Notes under the pieces: model-generated
Told to the model about the DNA's origin: nothing
Databases searched by the model: none
What the model saw: the letters and a program-made list of their open reading frames with translations, nothing else
NCBI RefSeq assembly: GCF_030936135.1
Contig: NC_082596.1
Span: 70,958,888 to 71,022,887 of the forward strand
Direction of reading: 5' to 3'
DNA: 64,000 bases
DNA from: Gavia stellata
Taxonomy: Eukaryota; Chordata; Aves; Gaviiformes; Gaviidae
In this document: positions 60,752 through 64,000 of the stretch, piece by piece
How the letters are laid out: each line of letters begins with the position of its first letter
Numbering within the stretch: the first letter of the stretch is position 1
Made by a program: the position numbers and the translations under genes

Positions 60752-61594
60752 TTGAGGGAAAGGATGCAATCCAGAGGGATCCTGACAGCTTGAGAAGTAT
60801 GCCAATGTGAACCTCATGAGGTTCAACAAGGCCATGTGCAAGGTCCTGCACCTGGGTTGGGGCAATCACCAGTATCAGTACAGGCTGGATGATGAATGGA
60901 TTGAGAGCAGCCCTGCAGAGAAGGACTTAGGGATACTGGTGGATGAAAAATTAGATATGACCCTGCAATGTGTGCTTGCAGCCCAGAAAGCCAACTGTAT
61001 CCCGGGCTGCATAAAAAGAAGCATGGCTAGCAGGTTGAGGGAGGTGATTCTCCCCTTCTACTCCTCTTGTGAGTACCCACCTGGAGTACTGCATCTAGTT
61101 CTCAAGTCCCCAGTACAAGACATGGGCCTGTTAGAGCAGGTCCAGAGGAGGGCCACAGAAATGATCAGAGGGCTGGAACACCTCTCCTATGAAGAAAGGG
61201 TGAGAGAGGTGGGGTTGTTCAGCCTGGAGAAGAGAAGGCTCTGGAGAGACCTTATTGTGGCCTTACAATACTGAAAGGGGGCTTATAAGAAAGACAGAGA
61301 GAGACATTTTATCAGGGCCTGTAGTGAAGGACAAGGGCTAACTGTTTCAAATTGAAAGAGGGTAGATTTAGATTAGATATAGGGAATAATTTTTTTATGA
61401 TTAGGTTGGTGAGACACTGGAGCAGGTTGCCCTGACAAGCTGTGGATTCCCCATACCTGGAAGTGTTCAAGGTCAGGTTGGTCGGGGCTTTAATCGACCT
61501 AATCTAGTGGAAGATGCCCCTGCCCTTGGCAGGAGGATTGGAACTAGAGGATCTTTAAAGGTCCCTTTCAACCCAAACCATTCTATGATTCCAT
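60752..61594 (+). mobile_element. CR1 LINE fragment: end of ORF2 plus 3' UTR
   Basis: Translation of 60807-61274 shows the C-terminal end of CR1 ORF2: VLHLG, AEKDLGILVD, LLEQVQRRATEMIRGLEHLS, EERVREVGLFSLEKRR. The familiar segment after SREVILP is shifted, so an indel probably breaks the frame near 61075. The 3' untranslated part follows (GGCTTATAAGAAAGA, GGTTGCCCTGACAAGC) and ends with CATTCTATGATTCCATGA. It is 5'-truncated and inactive, and much better preserved than the antisense copies at 36.2 and 58 kb. Confidence 0.93.
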
Positions 61595-63239
61595 GACTGG
61601 AATAACTAACCTTAGCAAGCAGATGAATAAGAAGGGACACGTAAATTACATCAAGTTACATGCAAGGGACTGCATAAGGAGATCTTTACTGAAAAGTGAA
61701 ATACTTAAAAAGCAATTCCACGGTAGCTCACACAACCAGCTTTCAGCCCCTTGATACTTCTACTGTGGACTCTAAATGAGGCAAGATTAACGAGGGAAAA
61801 AAATTGCATATGACCATGCAATTCAGAATCAGAATGGAGGTACAGAAAAGGGACACAGGAAGCACTTGCAGATGATTGTAAGCTCAGTTCTAGATTTTGA
61901 GTGCTGAAAATTACAACAGAAACATTCTTCTAATATAATTCTTAAAAAAAAAGTAAATTCCTAAGAGTGATTCTTTGTTTTCTTGAAGCTTAAAGAAAAC
62001 CACCACCAAAACTTGACAGTACTCTGTATAACTGTAGCAGCAGAAGCCACTACCTCCAAGCTCCACTACAGTGACATGTCAGCACTTTTCAGCACAGAAG
62101 TAGCCACTGTGGTTGCTGTTTCAGCTGCTGCAGCAGCATCTGTTACTGCTTTGGCAGTAGCACAACCTGGATTCTTCAGATGTTCATCAGTTTTTGACAG
62201 ACTGGATATCCCTAAGAAGGGCAAATAAAAGGGGAATCCAAATTTTACCACTGTATAGGAATGAAATTTTTCAGGAGAATTAAAAAGGCACTTCTATAAC
62301 CCAAGGCCTTTCCACTTGAAAAATATCAAAAGCTATATTTCACACACACAATAGCAGTGTGTAATTTTTTCAGAGAAACACTTAAAAGCATCCTTTAAAA
62401 TGTCAAGAAATAGATATCCTAAAATATAGGATATTTATTAATTCTCCTTTGCGTTGTAAAGGATATACAGAAGATCTGTCAGGACCTTCTACTTTTCACA
62501 AGGCAGTCAAGAAATGTAAAAGTGGAAAATGCAATCCCCAGAAAAAGATCTTTTCCCCATAATATGTGTGTGGACTGGGGAACTAACCGCTGCAATTCTT
62601 TGAAGACTCTTAAGGTCTACAGGAGGATCTAGAACTATAAAAGTTAGTTAACAAAAAAATGTATTGAATATAAGATAATAATCTTATTCTTTGTTTTTAA
62701 CATGGATTTAAGACATGATTAAGAAAATCTTGTAGGGTGAGGGGCACTGATTATCCCCACACAGCACCTAAGTAGTTTCACAGCTTCACCCTCAACTACT
62801 TGTTGTGATTACTTCTATGAAAAGGACATAAGAAGGGAAATCACTGCAGGCTTTGGGGTTTTTTTTTAGGCTATGCAAAATGCTCAGTGAAATCAGGTTC
62901 ACCTGTCAATAGAATTCTCAAGTCTTCATCCAGTAACAATAAAAAAAAACATTTAGAAACAAAAGATAGTTCCAGGTAACCTGCCTGTTTCAGTAGCTAT
63001 TGCAAAAGGAGCTGTGTTGACATCCAGAAGTGGCCACGCTGCTGGAGAGGAATGAAAGGTCTTTGAACAGCTATGAATTTTCACACCCAACACTTAAATT
63101 CTTTAGTAAGTTTGATACATCATCTAACCAAGATCAAGAACTACAGATCAGCCTTTCTGTGTGCTGTTATCTGTTATTGGGGGTAGTGAAAGTGGTAATA
63201 GAACAACATATGTAGAAAAAAATGAGGAAGAAAAGCAAA
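61595..63239. other. Intergenic, AT-rich
   Basis: No gene or recognised repeat. A short GC-neutral ORF (61983-62228) rich in Ala/Val comes from a GCAGCAG-like patch and is not called. Confidence 0.45.
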
Positions 63240-64000
63240 TCTTAAAACACTTTCCCCTCACCCCTCTCTTCTTCCTGGGCTCAACCTCACTCCCAAATTC
63301 TTTACCTCCTCCTGCCGAGTGGCACAGGGGGATAGGGAATGGGGGTTGCGGTCAGTTCTTCACATGTTATCTTTGCTGCTCCTTCCTCCTCACATTCTTC
63401 CCCTTCTCCAGCGTGGGGTCCCACCCACAGGAGACAGTCCTCCATGAACTTCTCCAACATAGGTCCTCCCCACAGGCTACAGTTCTTCATGAACTGCTCC
63501 AGCATGGGTCCTTTCCATGGGGTGCAGTCCTTCAGGAACAGACTGCTCCAGAGTGGGTCCCCCCATGGGGTCACAAGTCCTGCCAGCAAACCTGCTCTAG
63601 AGTGGACTCCTTTCTGCATGGGGTCACAGGTCCTGCCAGAAGCCTGCTCCGATGTGGGCTCTCCATAGGGTCACAGCCTCCTTTGAGCATCCACCTGCTC
63701 CAGCATGGGGTCCGCCACAGGCTGCAGTGGATTTCTGCTCCACTGTTAACATCCATGGGCTGCAGGGGGACAGTCTGCTTCACCATGGTCTTCAGGGAAA
63801 TCTCTGCTTTGATGCCTTCAGTACCGCCTCCCCCTCCTTCTTCACTGACCTTGGTGTCTGCAGAGTTGTTCCTTTCACATTTTCTCACTTCTCTCTCCCG
63901 GCTGCTGTTGCCCGGCAGTTTTTGCCCTTTCTTAAATATGTTACCACAGAAGCACTACCACTGTCGCTGACTGGCTCAGCCCTGGCCAGTGGCAGGTCTG
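63240..64000. mobile_element. ERV/LTR-type avian interspersed repeat (runs off window)
   Basis: The whole stretch reads like a repeat I remember as abundant in many bird genomes. It includes the CACTTTCCCCTCACCCCTC start, the GGGGGTTGCGGTCAG block, the tandem CTGCTCCAGCATGGGGTC array, CTTCTTCACTGACCTTGGTG and TTAAATATGTTACCACAGA, ending near GGCTCAGCCCTGGCCAGTGG at the edge. I believe it belongs to LTR/endogenous retrovirus sequence but cannot name the family or fix the strand. The 269-codon ORF at 63161-63970 runs through it and is a repeat by-product. Confidence 0.55.
63404..63735. repeat. 45-52 bp degenerate minisatellite inside the ERV-type repeat
   Basis: Seven anchors of the form CTGCTCCA or TTCTCCA occur at 63404, 63450, 63495, 63544, 63593, 63645 and 63696, with spacing 45-52 bases. 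Each is followed by a GTGGGGTC/ATGGGTCC-like word and a CACAGG/GCTGCAG-like word. Confidence 0.85.

Noticed and set aside
60807..61274. 155-codon ORF as an independent gene
   Set aside because: It is the C-terminal part of CR1 ORF2, 5'-truncated and interrupted.
63161..63970. 269-codon ORF that could look like a secreted or membrane protein
   Set aside because: It is the translation of an interspersed repeat and its minisatellite, so it is not called as a gene.
1..64000. tRNA, snRNA or miRNA genes and CRISPR-like arrays
   Set aside because: No B-box-like GGTTCGAATCC or other RNA-gene signature was seen on reading, and spaced repeats here are minisatellite or LINE in nature. A covariance-model scan would settle small RNAs.

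Overview
This is vertebrate nuclear DNA, most likely from a bird. It has one compact multi-exon homeobox gene inside CpG islands, long AT-rich flanks without genes, and CR1 LINE copies ending in the ATTCTATGA-type 3' tail. The repeat entering at the right edge matches, from memory, an ERV/LTR-type element common in non-galliform birds. There are no operons, ribosome binding sites, CRISPR arrays or tRNA genes. I had no alignments, so species and repeat-family names are recognition rather than search results.

The only gene I can call with confidence is the Iroquois homeobox gene IRX4 on the + strand. It has five coding exons (11723-11767, 12629-12880, 13525-13631, 14567-14892, 15083-15855), all with GT-AG introns, and encodes 500 aa. 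A TALE homeodomain lies at about residues 144-206, an acidic stretch follows it, the Iro box is at 366-378, and the C-terminus shows typical IRX4 motifs. A splice acceptor 21 bases before the ATG suggests untranslated upstream exons. An AATAAA at 16361 probably ends the transcript.

Layout. 1-3.7 kb is AT-rich intergenic sequence with one odd minus-strand ORF. 3.7-6.3 kb holds a unique element plus two dense CpG islands with G/C tracts. 6.3-11.3 kb mixes low-repeat, TAATTA/SOX/PBX-rich stretches that look like developmental enhancers with another CpG island. 11.3-16.4 kb is IRX4. 16.4-20 kb is a CpG island followed by more enhancer-like sequence. 20-57 kb is a gene-poor, AT-rich stretch with a very old antisense CR1-like LINE (36.2 kb), a perfect 49-bp tandem duplication (33.4 kb) and a short CR1 tail (48.6 kb). 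57.9-64 kb is repeat-rich: a second old antisense CR1-like LINE, a strange GC-rich locus with a 246-bp (82-codon) degenerate tandem repeat, a younger CR1 fragment, and an ERV/LTR-type repeat with an internal 45-52 bp minisatellite.

In other vertebrates IRX4 sits in the IRXA cluster with IRX2 and IRX1, inside a regulatory landscape full of long-range enhancers. The large gene-free flanks fit that picture, but conservation cannot be judged from a single sequence. The least explained object is the 59.2-60.25 kb tandem-repeat locus.
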